Assembly (NCBI RefSeq): GCF_910594985.1
Contig: NZ_CAJVCE010000003.1
Span: 372,001-436,000, forward strand
DNA from: Paenibacillus allorhizosphaerae
Lineage (GTDB): Bacteria; Bacillota; Bacilli; Paenibacillales; NBRC-103111
Length of the DNA: 64,000 nucleotides
Direction: 5' to 3'
Position numbers and translations under genes: made by a program. Below, one piece after another: positions 41,194 to 50,183 of the stretch. Each line of letters begins with the position of its first letter. Within the stretch, counting starts at the first letter, position 1. The notes beneath the pieces are model-generated. The model had not been told where the DNA came from. It made no database searches and was given only the letters and a program-made list of their open reading frames with translations.

Positions 41194-42270
41194 CTATGCC
41201 ACCTCCCCGGATTTGCGTTTGCCCGACATCGACCGCAAAATCCAACGGATAATGCCATGCGAAGCAACGAAGAAAATAACCGTCCCGATAATGACCCGGA
41301 TAATCTCGGGCGGGACGTCGGCGCCAAAGCTCATGCCCGCCGAACCGTACGTGAGCGAGCCGAATAATATCGCGGCGAGCACAACGCCGAGCGGATGATT
41401 CCCGCCAAGCAGCGCCACGGCGATGCCGTCAAAGCCGTAGCCGGGCGAAGCTGCAGCCAGCACTTGATAATGAAATACGCCGAGAATTTCAAATACGCCG
41501 GCAAGTCCTGCGAAGACGCCGCCGATAAACATCGCTTTCACGACATTGACGCCGACGTTCATGCCCGCATATTCGGCAGCCGTCGGACTGTGGCCGACCG
41601 CGCGCAGTTCAAAGCCCTGTCTTGTTCTCCACAGCAAAATGTAGAAAACGATTGCGGCCAACGGCGCAACGACAATGCCCCAATGCAGGCGCGCATTGCC
41701 TAACATAGCGCTGATCGCCGTCAGGCTGACGGAGGCGGTGTCCCGAATCAAGTAGGATCGCTGTTGCCCCGGCTGCAGCAGGAAATGGCTGACGATGTAG
41801 TTGGCTAAGAACAACGCTATCCAGTTCAGCATAATGGTTGTGATGACCTCGTTGACGCCGCGTTTCGCCTTCAAATAGCCGGCGATCGCCCCCCATAACC
41901 CGCCGAGCAGCGCGCCTACGATGACGGCAAGCGGCGCGTGAAGCCAGAATGGCAAATTCGCCTTTACGCCGACAATAGCCGCCCCGGTCATCCCCATAAT
42001 GACTTGGCCTTCCCCCCCGATATTGAACAAGCCGGTACGGAAAGCGAAAGCGACGGACAAACCGGTGAATATAAGCGGCGTAATTTCCCGGATCGCTTCA
42101 CCGATGTTGTAAGGGTCTCCGACCACTTTTTCAAACAACGACGCATACGCCGTTAATGGGTTGTACCCGCCGGCAAGCATGATGAGCGCGCCGACCAGCA
42201 GTCCGAGCACGATGGCGACGAGCGGTACGAGCGCCGAATCGGTGGACATGACGCGAATCGCTTTATTCAT
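41194..42270 (-). CDS. nupP: Nucleoside ABC transporter permease (NupP/YufP type)
   Basis: About 358 residues from the ATG at 42270 with GGAGGTG 6 nt upstream; the frame is open to 42306 but that part overlaps the ATPase gene without a ribosome site. About eight to ten membrane segments. FAFRTGLFNIGGEGQVIMGMTGA is the conserved family segment, and ELRAVGHSPTAAEYAGMNV is the coupling loop. It overlaps the end of the ATPase gene by 8 bp and is followed by nupQ after 3 bp. It is one half of the permease heterodimer. Confidence 0.9.
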   Translation of the reverse strand: MNKAIRVMSTDSALVPLVAIVLGLLVGALIMLAGGYNPLTAYASLFEKVVGDPYNIGEAIREITPLIFTGLSVAFAFRTGLFNIGGEGQVIMGMTGAAIVGVKANLPFWLHAPLAVIVGALLGGLWGAIAGYLKAKRGVNEVITTIMLNWIALFLANYIVSHFLLQPGQQRSYLIRDTASVSLTAISAMLGNARLHWGIVVAPLAAIVFYILLWRTRQGFELRAVGHSPTAAEYAGMNVGVNVVKAMFIGGVFAGLAGVFEILGVFHYQVLAAASPGYGFDGIAVALLGGNHPLGVVLAAILFGSLTYGSAGMSFGADVPPEIIRVIIGTVIFFVASHGIIRWILRSMSGKRKSGEVA

Positions 42271-43816
42271 CCGCTTCACCTCCGGGGAATGGCTTGTCTG
42301 GGGCATGACCGGCCGTGGATCCGGACATCATGAGTCCGAGCTCGCGGTCGGTCGTTTGCTCCGGATCGACATCGCCGACGATGCGCCCTTCATAGATGAC
42401 GGCGATCCGGTCGGACAGCTTCAAAATTTCGTCCAGTTCAAGCGACACAAGCAGCACCGCTTTCCCTTTATTGCGCTGATCCAGCAGCCGCTTATGAATG
42501 AATTCGATCGCCCCGACGTCAAGCCCCCGTGTCGGCTGCGCGGCAATTAAGAGATCGGGATCCTGATCCACCTCGCGTGCGATAATCGCTTTCTGCTGAT
42601 TGCCGCCCGATAAGGCGCGGGCCGGTGTATGCGTTCCCGGCGTACGGACGTCGAACTCCGCGATCAGCCGCTGCGCCTGCTTGTCGATCGCGGCGTAGTC
42701 GAGAAACCCTCCGCGGTTAAACGCCGGGCTATAGTACGATTTGAGAACCATATTCTCGCTCATCGAGAAGTCGAGCACCAGCCCCCGCTTGTGCCGGTCT
42801 TCCGGAATGTGCGCAAGTCCGCTTTCGGCAATGTGCCGCGGGGAACGCCCTGCGATTTCGCGGCCGTTCAGTCGAACGTTGCCGCTATCAATGCCGCGCA
42901 GCCCCGTCAATGCTTCAATCAATTCGCTCTGACCGTTGCCGTCGACGCCGGCCAGGCCGAGAATCTCGCCGCCGCGCACCTCCAGCGTTACGCCGTTCAG
43001 TACCGGAAGGCCGTTTACGCCGCGTGCCGTCACTTCATTGACGGACAGCACCGGCTCGCCTGGCTTCTTCTCTGATTTTTCAAGCCGGAACGATACTTCG
43101 CGGCCGACCATTTTCGCGGCTAGCTCGTCCGGGTTCGTGTCTTTCACCTGCAGCGTATCGATCACTTTGCCCCGGCGAATCACCGTGACCCGGTCGGCGA
43201 TCGCCATAATTTCCTTCAGCTTGTGCGTAATCAGAATCATCGATTTGCCTTCGGCTACCAGCTTCCGCATAATGTCCATCAGCTCGCTGATTTCCTGCGG
43301 CGTTAATACGGCGGTCGGCTCGTCGAAAATTAATATATCCGCTCCCCGGTAGAGCGTCTTCAAGATTTCGACGCGCTGCTGCATGCCGACCGAAATATCC
43401 TCTACACGCGCACGCGGATCGACCCTAAGCCCGTAGCGCTCAGACAACTCGGCCACCTGCTTCTCCGCTGATCGGAAGTCGACACGAAGACCCCGCTTCG
43501 GCTCCATGCCAAGGATAATATTTTCAGTGACCGTGAAAGGTTGAACGAGCTTGAAATGCTGGTGCACCATCCCGAGGCCTAACTCAATAGCCATGCCCGG
43601 ATTCGGAATCGATACGGGATTGCCGTTCACATAAATTTCGCCTTCGTCCGGCTGGTACAAACCGAACAAGATGTTCATCAGCGTCGACTTTCCCGCACCG
43701 TTCTCGCCGAGGAGGGCGAGAATCTCGCCCTCCCGCAGCGAAAGACTGATCCCGTCGTTGGCCACAATACCGGGAAACCGCTTCGTAATGCCGCGCATTT
43801 CCACTTTCACGCTCAT
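42263..43816 (-). CDS. nupO: Nucleoside ABC transporter ATP-binding protein (two ABC domains, NupO/YufO type)
   Basis: 517 residues with two fused ABC ATPase domains. Domain 1 has Walker A GENGAGKST (about 36-44), signature DISVGMQQR and Walker B ILIFDEPT. Domain 2 has a degenerate Walker A (GVDGNGQSE), signature ALSGGNQQK and Walker B LLIAAQPTRGLD, where the usual Glu after Asp is replaced; this asymmetry is normal in the family. The start ATG overlaps the TGA of nupN (ATGA), which suggests translational coupling. It powers nucleoside uptake through NupP and NupQ. Confidence 0.94.
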   Translation of the reverse strand: MSVKVEMRGITKRFPGIVANDGISLSLREGEILALLGENGAGKSTLMNILFGLYQPDEGEIYVNGNPVSIPNPGMAIELGLGMVHQHFKLVQPFTVTENIILGMEPKRGLRVDFRSAEKQVAELSERYGLRVDPRARVEDISVGMQQRVEILKTLYRGADILIFDEPTAVLTPQEISELMDIMRKLVAEGKSMILITHKLKEIMAIADRVTVIRRGKVIDTLQVKDTNPDELAAKMVGREVSFRLEKSEKKPGEPVLSVNEVTARGVNGLPVLNGVTLEVRGGEILGLAGVDGNGQSELIEALTGLRGIDSGNVRLNGREIAGRSPRHIAESGLAHIPEDRHKRGLVLDFSMSENMVLKSYYSPAFNRGGFLDYAAIDKQAQRLIAEFDVRTPGTHTPARALSGGNQQKAIIAREVDQDPDLLIAAQPTRGLDVGAIEFIHKRLLDQRNKGKAVLLVSLELDEILKLSDRIAVIYEGRIVGDVDPEQTTDRELGLMMSGSTAGHAPDKPFPGGEADE

Positions 43817-44880
43817 GATTCCGGAACCTTGATTTCGCCTTTGACGATTTTTTGCTTATACTCATCCACTTTTTTCAATACGTCTTCCGGCACATTCTTT
43901 GCTGCGTCCGCCGGCAATCCGACCCCGTCGTCCTTCAGGCCGAGCACGACCGTATGGCCGCCCTCGAATTTGCCGTTAATCAAATCGTTCGATACGCGGT
44001 GCACGGCGAGGTCGACTCGTTTCATCATCGAAGTCAACGTCACATCGTTGCCGAACATTTTAGACTGGTCCTGGTCCACGCCGATGACCCATACTTTTTT
44101 GCCGCCCTTGAGCCGGTCTTTCGCTTCGTTGAATACGCCGTTCCCGGTGGCGCCTGCCGCATGAAAAATAATATCCGCTCCATCATTATAGATGGTGGCG
44201 GCGGCCGCCTTGCCCGAATCGGGTTTATCGAACGCCCCGGTATAGTTGATCGATACTTTGGCGTTCGGATTGGCAGCAGCCACGCCGGCCTTGAATCCGG
44301 CTTCGAACCGTTTGATGACCGGTATATCCATCCCGCCGATAAAGCCGATCTTATTCGTCTTCGTCATTAATCCGGCCACAACGCCGACAAGATACGAGCC
44401 CTCATTCTCGGCAAAAGTGACGGAGGCAACATTCGGAGCATCGACCACATTGTCGATAATGGCCAGCTTCGCCTCGGGATTTTGCGTGGCGACGGTCTTC
44501 ATCGCATCGCCGATAATAAAGCCGATCCCCCACACGAGCTGAAAGTTGCTTTTCACCATTTGATTCAAATTCGGAATGTATTCGGAATCGCTTTTGCTCT
44601 GCAAATATTTCACCTTGGCGCCCGTATCCTTCTCCAGCTTCTGCAAGCCTTCCCAGGCACTCTGGTTAAAAGAGTTGTCGTTCACCCCGCCGATGTCCGT
44701 GACCATGCCGATATTGAACTTGGCGCCCGGTTGAGTCCCGCCCGCGCCTGCGCCCCCACCGGCGCCTTGATTCGTTCCATCCGCCGTATTTCCCGGTGCT
44801 GCCGGTTTCTTGCCGCAACCTGAAAGCGCAATAACGACGGCAAAAATGCATATCATGCATACTGAAATCCATTTTTTCAT
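43813..44880 (-). CDS. nupN: BMP-family nucleoside-binding lipoprotein (NupN/YufN type)
   Basis: 355 residues from the ATG at 44880 (ATGGAGG 9 nt upstream); the open frame reaches 44994 but that part overlaps the terminator at 44975-45006. Lipoprotein signal peptide with lipobox ALSGC (Cys at about 19), then a Gly/Asn-rich linker. The BMP fold shows FNIGMVTDIGGVNDNSFNQSAWEGL at its N-terminus, KIGFIGGMDIPVI, and HAAGATGNGVFNEA, the usual ligand-contact region. It captures nucleosides at the outer membrane face and hands them to NupPQ. First gene of the operon; no purine riboswitch was seen in its 95-bp leader. Confidence 0.92.
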   Translation of the reverse strand: MKKWISVCMICIFAVVIALSGCGKKPAAPGNTADGTNQGAGGGAGAGGTQPGAKFNIGMVTDIGGVNDNSFNQSAWEGLQKLEKDTGAKVKYLQSKSDSEYIPNLNQMVKSNFQLVWGIGFIIGDAMKTVATQNPEAKLAIIDNVVDAPNVASVTFAENEGSYLVGVVAGLMTKTNKIGFIGGMDIPVIKRFEAGFKAGVAAANPNAKVSINYTGAFDKPDSGKAAAATIYNDGADIIFHAAGATGNGVFNEAKDRLKGGKKVWVIGVDQDQSKMFGNDVTLTSMMKRVDLAVHRVSNDLINGKFEGGHTVVLGLKDDGVGLPADAAKNVPEDVLKKVDEYKQKIVKGEIKVPES

Positions 44881-44974
44881 CCTGTTCCAACCTCCATGTG
44901 ATGAAAATTCCATATCGCCTGCGTTAGTATTCTCCAATCGTTGCTTCATTATTTCGCATCTGGAAAAAGCACAG

Positions 44975-45006
44975 CGAAAAGGACCTGACGCCATGCATCA
45001 AGTCCT
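44975..45006 (-). terminator. Terminator between fumC and the nucleoside operon
   Basis: On the minus strand AGGACTTGA (45006-44998) pairs with TCAGGTCCT (44988-44980, one C-A mismatch) and runs into TTTTC. It lies 36 bp past the fumC stop. Its stem sequence is very like that of the terminator at 40191-40220 after the operon. Confidence 0.8.
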
Positions 45007-45041
45007 CCTTGTGTTAAAGCTAGTATTTTTTATCGACAAGC

Positions 45042-46430
45042 TTACGCTTTCGGATGAATCATGTCTTCCGGCCGCACGATTTGATCAAACTGTTCCGCCG
45101 TCAAATAGCCGCTCCGCACCGCCGCTTCCTTCAGTGTGAGCCGCTCCTTGTGCGCCGTCTTCGCAATGAAAGCCGCTTTCTCGTATCCGATATGCGGATT
45201 CAATGCCGTGACGAGCATCAGCGACTCGTCCAAGTAACGGCGGATCGCCTGGCGGTCCGGCTCGATGCCTACGGCGCAATGCTCATTGAACGAATCCATT
45301 GCATCCGCCAGCAAACGCACAGACTGCAGGAAATTATGGATGATCACCGGCTTGAACACATTAAGCTCAAAATTGCCTTGGCTCGCGGCAAAGCCGATTA
45401 CCGCATCGTTGCCCATGACCTGGCAGGCCACCATCGTCATCGCTTCGCTCTGCGTCGGATTCACTTTCCCCGGCATGATCGAGCTGCCCGGCTCATTCTC
45501 GGGTATCGTAATTTCCCCGATGCCGCAACGTGGGCCGCTTGCAAGCCACCTGACGTCGTTGGCGATCTTCATCAAATCGGCCGCCAGCGCTTTGATCGCT
45601 CCGTGCGTATAGACAATTTGATCGTGGCTGGTCAAACCATGAAACTTGTTCGATGCCGACACGAACGTTTTGCCCGTTTCCGCCGACAGTTCTTTCGCCG
45701 CCGTATCGCCGAACTCCGGATGCGCGTTCAGACCGGTGCCTACCGCCGTCCCTCCGATCGCAAGCTCCTTCATCGTTTCCGCGCTTTGCCGGATCATCCG
45801 CTCCGTCTTGTCCAGCATCGCCCACCAGCCGCTGATTTCCTGCCCGAGCGTAAGCGGCGTAGCGTCCTGCAAATGCGTACGGCCGATTTTCACGATGTCC
45901 GCAAAAGCTTCCATTTTCGCGCGCAGCGTTTCCTTGAGCGATTGGAGCGCAGGCAGCAGCCGGTCCTCAACCGCGAGCACACCGGCTACATGCATGGCCG
46001 TCGGAAATGTATCGTTCGAGCTTTGCGAGCGGTTCACGTCATCGTTCGGGTGAATGCGAATCTCGCTGCCCTTCCCGTCCAAAATCTGATTGGCGCGCCT
46101 TGCGATCACCTCGTTGGCGTTCATATTGGATTGGGTGCCGCTGCCGGTTTGCCACACAACCAGCGGAAAATGATCGTCCCACTGCCCCGCTTTGACTTCG
46201 TCCGCCGCTTGTTTGATCGCCTCGGCTTTTTCCGGCTCCAGTTTGCCGAGCTTGCGGTTCGCTTCGGCCGCCGCTTTTTTGAGCAGCGCGAAAGCTTGGA
46301 CCACCTCCATCGGCATCCGTTCCGTTCCGATCCGGAAGTTTTCGCTGCTTCGCTGCGTTTGCGCGCCCCAAAGCTTGTCCGCCGGGACACGGATTTCCCC
46401 CATTGTATCGCGTTCGATTCGGTAATCCAT
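45042..46430 (-). CDS. fumC: Class II fumarate hydratase
   Basis: 462 residues, full length for the family. It interconverts fumarate and L-malate in the citric acid cycle without an iron-sulfur cluster, as a cytoplasmic tetramer. The N-terminal substrate part shows [15 protein letters not shown] and [17 protein letters not shown]-type residues lie in [22 protein letters not shown], and [18 protein letters not shown] carries the catalytic-site histidine. [17 protein letters not shown] (about 318-334) is the mobile-loop signature shared by the fumarase/aspartase superfamily. The ATG has AGGAGG 9 nt upstream. Its promoter is at 46486-46514 and it ends at its own terminator, so it is monocistronic. 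Confidence 0.96.
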   Translation of the reverse strand: MDYRIERDTMGEIRVPADKLWGAQTQRSSENFRIGTERMPMEVVQAFALLKKAAAEANRKLGKLEPEKAEAIKQAADEVKAGQWDDHFPLVVWQTGSGTQSNMNANEVIARRANQILDGKGSEIRIHPNDDVNRSQSSNDTFPTAMHVAGVLAVEDRLLPALQSLKETLRAKMEAFADIVKIGRTHLQDATPLTLGQEISGWWAMLDKTERMIRQSAETMKELAIGGTAVGTGLNAHPEFGDTAAKELSAETGKTFVSASNKFHGLTSHDQIVYTHGAIKALAADLMKIANDVRWLASGPRCGIGEITIPENEPGSSIMPGKVNPTQSEAMTMVACQVMGNDAVIGFAASQGNFELNVFKPVIIHNFLQSVRLLADAMDSFNEHCAVGIEPDRQAIRRYLDESLMLVTALNPHIGYEKAAFIAKTAHKERLTLKEAAVRSGYLTAEQFDQIVRPEDMIHPKA

Positions 46431-46485
46431 AAGTTCGGCCTCCTGGTAACCATATGGGTATTTTCAGCATCCGCTTTACGGTTCC

Positions 46486-46514
46486 ATCATATCGCAAGTC
46501 TTCTGATTTTCCAA
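46486..46514 (-). promoter_or_regulatory. Promoter of fumC
   Basis: On the minus strand TTGGAA (46514-46509), a 17-bp spacer and TATGAT (46491-46486), about 55 bp upstream of the fumC start codon. It looks like a vegetative sigma-A promoter. Confidence 0.65.
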
Positions 46515-46609
46515 AAAACAACCGTTCCGCCAAGGCTTGCAAGCCCGCTGCTTAATACGGTAGCGGCGGGCAGATCCAATCGTTGTGCACCGTTTTTTTC
46601 GCTTGGAAA
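46487..46609 (-). other. In-frame hydrophobic tail behind the YVTN protein's stop codon
   Basis: Directly after the TAG of the YVTN gene the same frame stays open for 40 codons up to a TGA at 46487. It begins FPSEKNGAQRL, continues DLPAATVLSSGLASLGGTVV and ends FWKIRRLAI. It has the shape of a cell-wall sorting or membrane-anchor tail: an LPxxT-like motif, a hydrophobic stretch and a basic end. There is no start codon of its own. It may be translated only by stop readthrough, or be a relic left by a nonsense mutation, or be chance. Confidence 0.35.
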
Positions 46610-47680
46610 CTAATCCTGAAGGACGGTAATGCTTTTTTCCCCGCCGATATAGATGCGATTTGTTTGCGGGTTCAGCACGAGCCCCCTTGGCCCCTCACCT
46701 AAACGAAGCAATGCGATCCTTTTCAGTGTACTGCCATTATAGACGGTCAGCGGAGCGGTCCCGCTCTCCGGAGATTCCGCAATGAACAAATGGTTTGTTT
46801 TTGGATTAATAAGCGCACTCGTAAACGTCGGAACGGTTAACGTTTGGATCACGCGATTGGTGCTGCCGTTAATGGCAAACAGCCGTCCCTTGGCCGAAAC
46901 TTGGGCACTCGTTATATAAATCCGATTCGTGATCGGGTTAAGTATGATATCGCTTTGCAACCTGCCGAGCCGAATGTTTCGAACTTTATTTGTTCGAAGG
47001 TTTAAGACGGAGTAGAAACGGCTTAAGTTGTTGGCGATATAAAGCCGGCTCGTTCTTTGGCTTAACACCGGCGTTATCACCGGGTTGTTTCCCACTTTTT
47101 CGGTTGCCAAAAACGCATGACTGTTCCCGTCAATGACGGAAACGGTGTCTTTGACGGTATTGGTCACGTAAATACGGTTGGATAGCTCGTTGATCACGAT
47201 TTGCGAAGGTCGACCGGTAAATTTAATTTTCGTTACCATTTTATTGGTGTTCCCGTTCAGGACAGCGAGCTGCCCGTTCGGGGAGGACAACGATATGGTC
47301 GACACATAGATGAAATTCGTACGAGAATTGACCGCGATTTCATCGCACCGTTCGCCCACTTTGATCACCGTGATGACCCGGTTAGTACGACCGTTGATAA
47401 CGGAGACGGTGCCGTCTTGGAAATTCGTAATGTAGATTCGGTTTGTTCGCGGATTGACAACCATGTTGTAAGGCAAACGTCCCGTCTTCACCGTGGTTAT
47501 TATTTTATTCGTATTCCCGTCCATTACGACCATGCGGCTTTTATCGTTAAGAAAATAAACGCGGTTGGTCACCGAATTAACGGCAGCGGCGACGACAGGA
47601 CCGCTGACAGGAATCGTATTCGTAATGCGAGGTAATGACTGACTTATTCTCCGTTTCTTGCGCAACAATGTAAGGATCAT
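46610..47680 (-). CDS. YVTN/YncE-type beta-propeller protein
   Basis: About 356 residues from the ATG at 47680 (GGGGAG 6 nt upstream); another ATG at 47698 has no ribosome site. Seven or eight blades of about 40 residues are visible, each with the core NPRTNRIYITNxxDGTVSVINGRTNRVI. This is the YVTN family fold, known from S-layer and spore-surface proteins and from YncE. There is no clear signal peptide: the N-terminus is basic (LLRKKRRISQSL). It may therefore be a cytoplasmic or spore-associated protein. Its role is unknown. An open tail follows its stop codon in frame (46487-46609). Confidence 0.8.
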   Translation of the reverse strand: MILTLLRKKRRISQSLPRITNTIPVSGPVVAAAVNSVTNRVYFLNDKSRMVVMDGNTNKIITTVKTGRLPYNMVVNPRTNRIYITNFQDGTVSVINGRTNRVITVIKVGERCDEIAVNSRTNFIYVSTISLSSPNGQLAVLNGNTNKMVTKIKFTGRPSQIVINELSNRIYVTNTVKDTVSVIDGNSHAFLATEKVGNNPVITPVLSQRTSRLYIANNLSRFYSVLNLRTNKVRNIRLGRLQSDIILNPITNRIYITSAQVSAKGRLFAINGSTNRVIQTLTVPTFTSALINPKTNHLFIAESPESGTAPLTVYNGSTLKRIALLRLGEGPRGLVLNPQTNRIYIGGEKSITVLQD

Positions 47681-47712
47681 GCCGGCTCCCCATCCCAATA
47701 GGTTGATGTTCC

Positions 47713-47862
47713 ATGTATATTCGCGAATTTCCCGATAGGGAACCGGATCGGAATGCGGCCGTAATATTTCCGGGCGCCGGGCGTACCGAAATAATCGTTA
47801 TAGCGCTTTTCTTACTGTTCTCCCTCCTTTTTGTTGCAACGATCCGAGAAGTTGTGATATAG
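47713..47862 (+). CDS. Possible small single-span membrane protein (49 aa)
   Basis: A 49-residue frame starts MYIREFPDREPDRNAAVIF and ends in a single hydrophobic span (IIVIALFLLFSLLFVATI) followed by REVVI. The charged head and lone span are coherent for a small membrane protein. The ribosome site is weak (AGGTTG about 10 nt before the ATG). Its stop codon overlaps the -10 box of the helD promoter. It is divergent from the YVTN gene. I recognise no family. Confidence 0.35.
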   Translation: MYIREFPDREPDRNAAVIFPGAGRTEIIVIALFLLFSLLFVATIREVVI

Positions 47863-47863
47863 T
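47834..47863 (+). promoter_or_regulatory. Promoter of helD
   Basis: TTGCAA (47834-47839), an 18-bp spacer and TATAGT (47858-47863), 50 bp before the GTG start of helD. Confidence 0.65.
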
Positions 47864-47912
47864 ATATCCTTGCCATTTTTAGGGATTTACCAATGATTGG
47901 AGGTATCGGACA

Positions 47913-50072
47913 GTGGAATCCGGTCTGCAGAACGCTTATCAAGAGGAATTGGAACAGCTGAATCATACGATCCGAGATATGAATGCACATTTGGAAGCGC
48001 TCCGCGCCATCCCTTCTTACACCGGTCCGGACTTGACCGAGCAAGTATTGGAATCGATTCGCGATAGCAAACGGCGCAACTTGACGCATGCGATGCCTGA
48101 GCCGTACTTCGGCAGGCTGGATTTCCATGAATCCGGCAAAACGGGACCGACCCCGCTATATATAGGAAAATTCGGTGTGGAAAAAGCGGACTCGCCAGAG
48201 CTGCTCGTCGTCGATTGGCGCGCGCCGGTAGCCAGTCTGTTTTATTCTTTCACCGGCGGCTCGGAAGCGGCCATATACGATTCTCCCGAAGGCGCGATCG
48301 AGGGTCTCGTCTATTTGAAGCGAAATCTCGTCATCCGCAAGCAAATCTTGCAGCGCGTCGTCGATACGTTCGACCGGGAAAGCGATGCGATAGCCGTGAC
48401 CGATGAATTTTTGCTCTATCGGCTCGGTGAGAACAAGGACAATAAGCTGCGCGATATCGTATCGACGATACAGGCGGAACAAGACGCCATAATTCGTGCC
48501 GGAAAAAACAACGCGCTTATTATTCAAGGCGTAGCAGGAAGCGGTAAAACGACCGTCGCGCTCCATCGGCTTGCCTACTTGCTGTACCAATACCGCGATC
48601 AGGTGAAAGCGGAAAAAATGATCATATTCGCTCCAAGCCGTATGTTCCTCGATTACATCTCCGGGGTGCTGCCCGAGCTTGGCGTCGGTCATATTCAGCA
48701 AACGACGTTCGCGGACTGGGCTCTGGAACTGCTGGATCAGGAAGTAAAGCTGGCCGACCCGTCGGAACGGCTGCGTTACTGGTTCGCAGTGGGGCCTGAT
48801 CGACCGGAGATGGACGACTCGGCGCCCGGACGATTCAAAGGCTCGCTCCGTTATATGCAGTGGTTGGACCAAGTACTGGACGCGTATGAACAAATCGCGG
48901 TACCCGACGCGGATTTCTCGCCCTGGGAAGGCAAGAAGCTGCCGCGTTCAATGATCCGCGAATGGTTCAACGTAGAATATAAGCACGAGTCACTGATGAA
49001 ACGGCGGGAGCGCGTGCTCGCCCGCATCAAACGATGGATCGAGATCGAGCTGGAAAAAGTATGGGAAGTTCACCTGCGCAAAGATTACAAGAAAAAATCG
49101 GGCGAGAAGCTGCGCGCTTATACGAAGTCCTGGACAGCTTATACTCCTTTTACGTTTTATAAAGAGCTGTTCAACCCGGATGCCCGGCCTGCCTATGTAA
49201 GCGAAGCAGCCTCCGCTTTCATACCCGAGGATCTCCGCAAAACGACGTGGGCGGCGGCGAAGAAGAAGCTGGTGCAGACTGAGGATTTCGCTCCGCTGCT
49301 CTACATCCGCCAGCGGTTTCACGGCATTCACGGCGATCTCCGGTTTGATCATACGGTCATTGACGAGGCGCAAGATTTTTCACCCTTCCAGGTGGCGCTG
49401 CTTGCGATGCATACGAAAAACGGCTCCTTCTCCATCCTCGGCGATTTGTCGCAAGGCATTCATGCGTACCAAGGAATACAGGACTGGCATGAAATGCTCG
49501 ACCAATTCCCCGAAGACAACCGCGGCTATTATACGCTCAACCGAAGCTACCGGTCGACGATGGAAATCATATACTTCGCGAACGAAGTGCTGAAGAACGG
49601 CGTGCAGGAACCTCCAACGCTCGCGGTCCCGGTGTTTCGCAGCGGCGACCCGGTAACAGTGGCACAAACCGGCGACGCCTCGCTTGCGGCGCAGTTGACC
49701 GAAGCCATCGCCGCTCACCGCAGCCGCGAAGGCGCGGGTACGCTGGCGGTTCTCGCCCGCACGGAGGACCGCTGCCGCCAGCTGCACGCGGAGCTGGCCG
49801 CCGCCGGGTGCGAGGCAAATCTGATCGTGCCCGGCCAACAGCAGTACGAAGGCGGCGTCTCGATCGTGCCGGTATATATGGCCAAGGGACTTGAATTCGA
49901 CACCGTACTCCTTATCGATGTCGACCCGGAGCATTATCGCGCCACACCGCAAGATGCGAAACTGCTGTACGTCGGCTGCACCCGTGCGCTGCACGAATTG
50001 AAGCTTTATTTCCGCGGCGAGCCCTCCCCGCTCATCGCCGGAATCGAAGGCGATTTCATCACTCGAGACTAG
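47913..50072 (+). CDS. helD: HelD-type RNA polymerase recycling helicase
   Basis: 719 residues from a GTG with TGGAGG 9 nt upstream. It is a superfamily-1 (UvrD/Rep-like) ATPase. Residues 1-60 form an antiparallel coiled coil (the arm that enters the RNA polymerase secondary channel in studied homologues). A HelD-specific region follows (LLVVDWRAPVASLFY, about 97-111). The helicase core has a Q motif (QAEQDAIIR, 187-195), Walker A GVAGSGKTT (206-214), Walker B VIDEAQDFS (about 482-490), GDLSQGIHAYQG, and the C-terminal MAKGLEFDTVLLID with YVGCTRALHEL. HelD frees stalled RNA polymerase from DNA and nucleic acid by ATP hydrolysis, and in some species protects from rifamycins. It is slightly shorter than the 774-residue B. 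subtilis protein. Monocistronic, with a strong terminator. Confidence 0.93.
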   Translation: MESGLQNAYQEELEQLNHTIRDMNAHLEALRAIPSYTGPDLTEQVLESIRDSKRRNLTHAMPEPYFGRLDFHESGKTGPTPLYIGKFGVEKADSPELLVVDWRAPVASLFYSFTGGSEAAIYDSPEGAIEGLVYLKRNLVIRKQILQRVVDTFDRESDAIAVTDEFLLYRLGENKDNKLRDIVSTIQAEQDAIIRAGKNNALIIQGVAGSGKTTVALHRLAYLLYQYRDQVKAEKMIIFAPSRMFLDYISGVLPELGVGHIQQTTFADWALELLDQEVKLADPSERLRYWFAVGPDRPEMDDSAPGRFKGSLRYMQWLDQVLDAYEQIAVPDADFSPWEGKKLPRSMIREWFNVEYKHESLMKRRERVLARIKRWIEIELEKVWEVHLRKDYKKKSGEKLRAYTKSWTAYTPFTFYKELFNPDARPAYVSEAASAFIPEDLRKTTWAAAKKKLVQTEDFAPLLYIRQRFHGIHGDLRFDHTVIDEAQDFSPFQVALLAMHTKNGSFSILGDLSQGIHAYQGIQDWHEMLDQFPEDNRGYYTLNRSYRSTMEIIYFANEVLKNGVQEPPTLAVPVFRSGDPVTVAQTGDASLAAQLTEAIAAHRSREGAGTLAVLARTEDRCRQLHAELAAAGCEANLIVPGQQQYEGGVSIVPVYMAKGLEFDTVLLIDVDPEHYRATPQDAKLLYVGCTRALHELKLYFRGEPSPLIAGIEGDFITRD

Positions 50073-50073
50073 T

Positions 50074-50140
50074 AAAAAACGCTCCATCCGCAGGCACCGC
50101 TGCTCGAAGCAGCCGCTGCATGCGGTGAGCGTTTTTTTTT
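50074..50140. terminator. Strong bidirectional terminator after helD
   Basis: AAAAAACGCTC (50074-50084) pairs with GAGCGTTTTTT (50127-50137), with further internal pairs (GCAGCGG-type) and nine T residues. It starts right after the helD stop and serves the convergent DUF3231 gene too. Confidence 0.9.
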
Positions 50141-50183
50141 GCGAGTACACACAAAATACCTGATCCGGCTATTCATATCGTCT

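Noticed and set aside
44881-44974. Purine riboswitch considered in the leader of the nucleoside operon
   Set aside because: The leader is only about 95 nt and lacks the conserved TATA...loop and three-stem pattern of purine aptamers.
45054-46613. 519-codon plus-strand frame opposite fumC
   Set aside because: fumC is certain by its signatures, and the antisense frame is Arg/His-rich with no family features.
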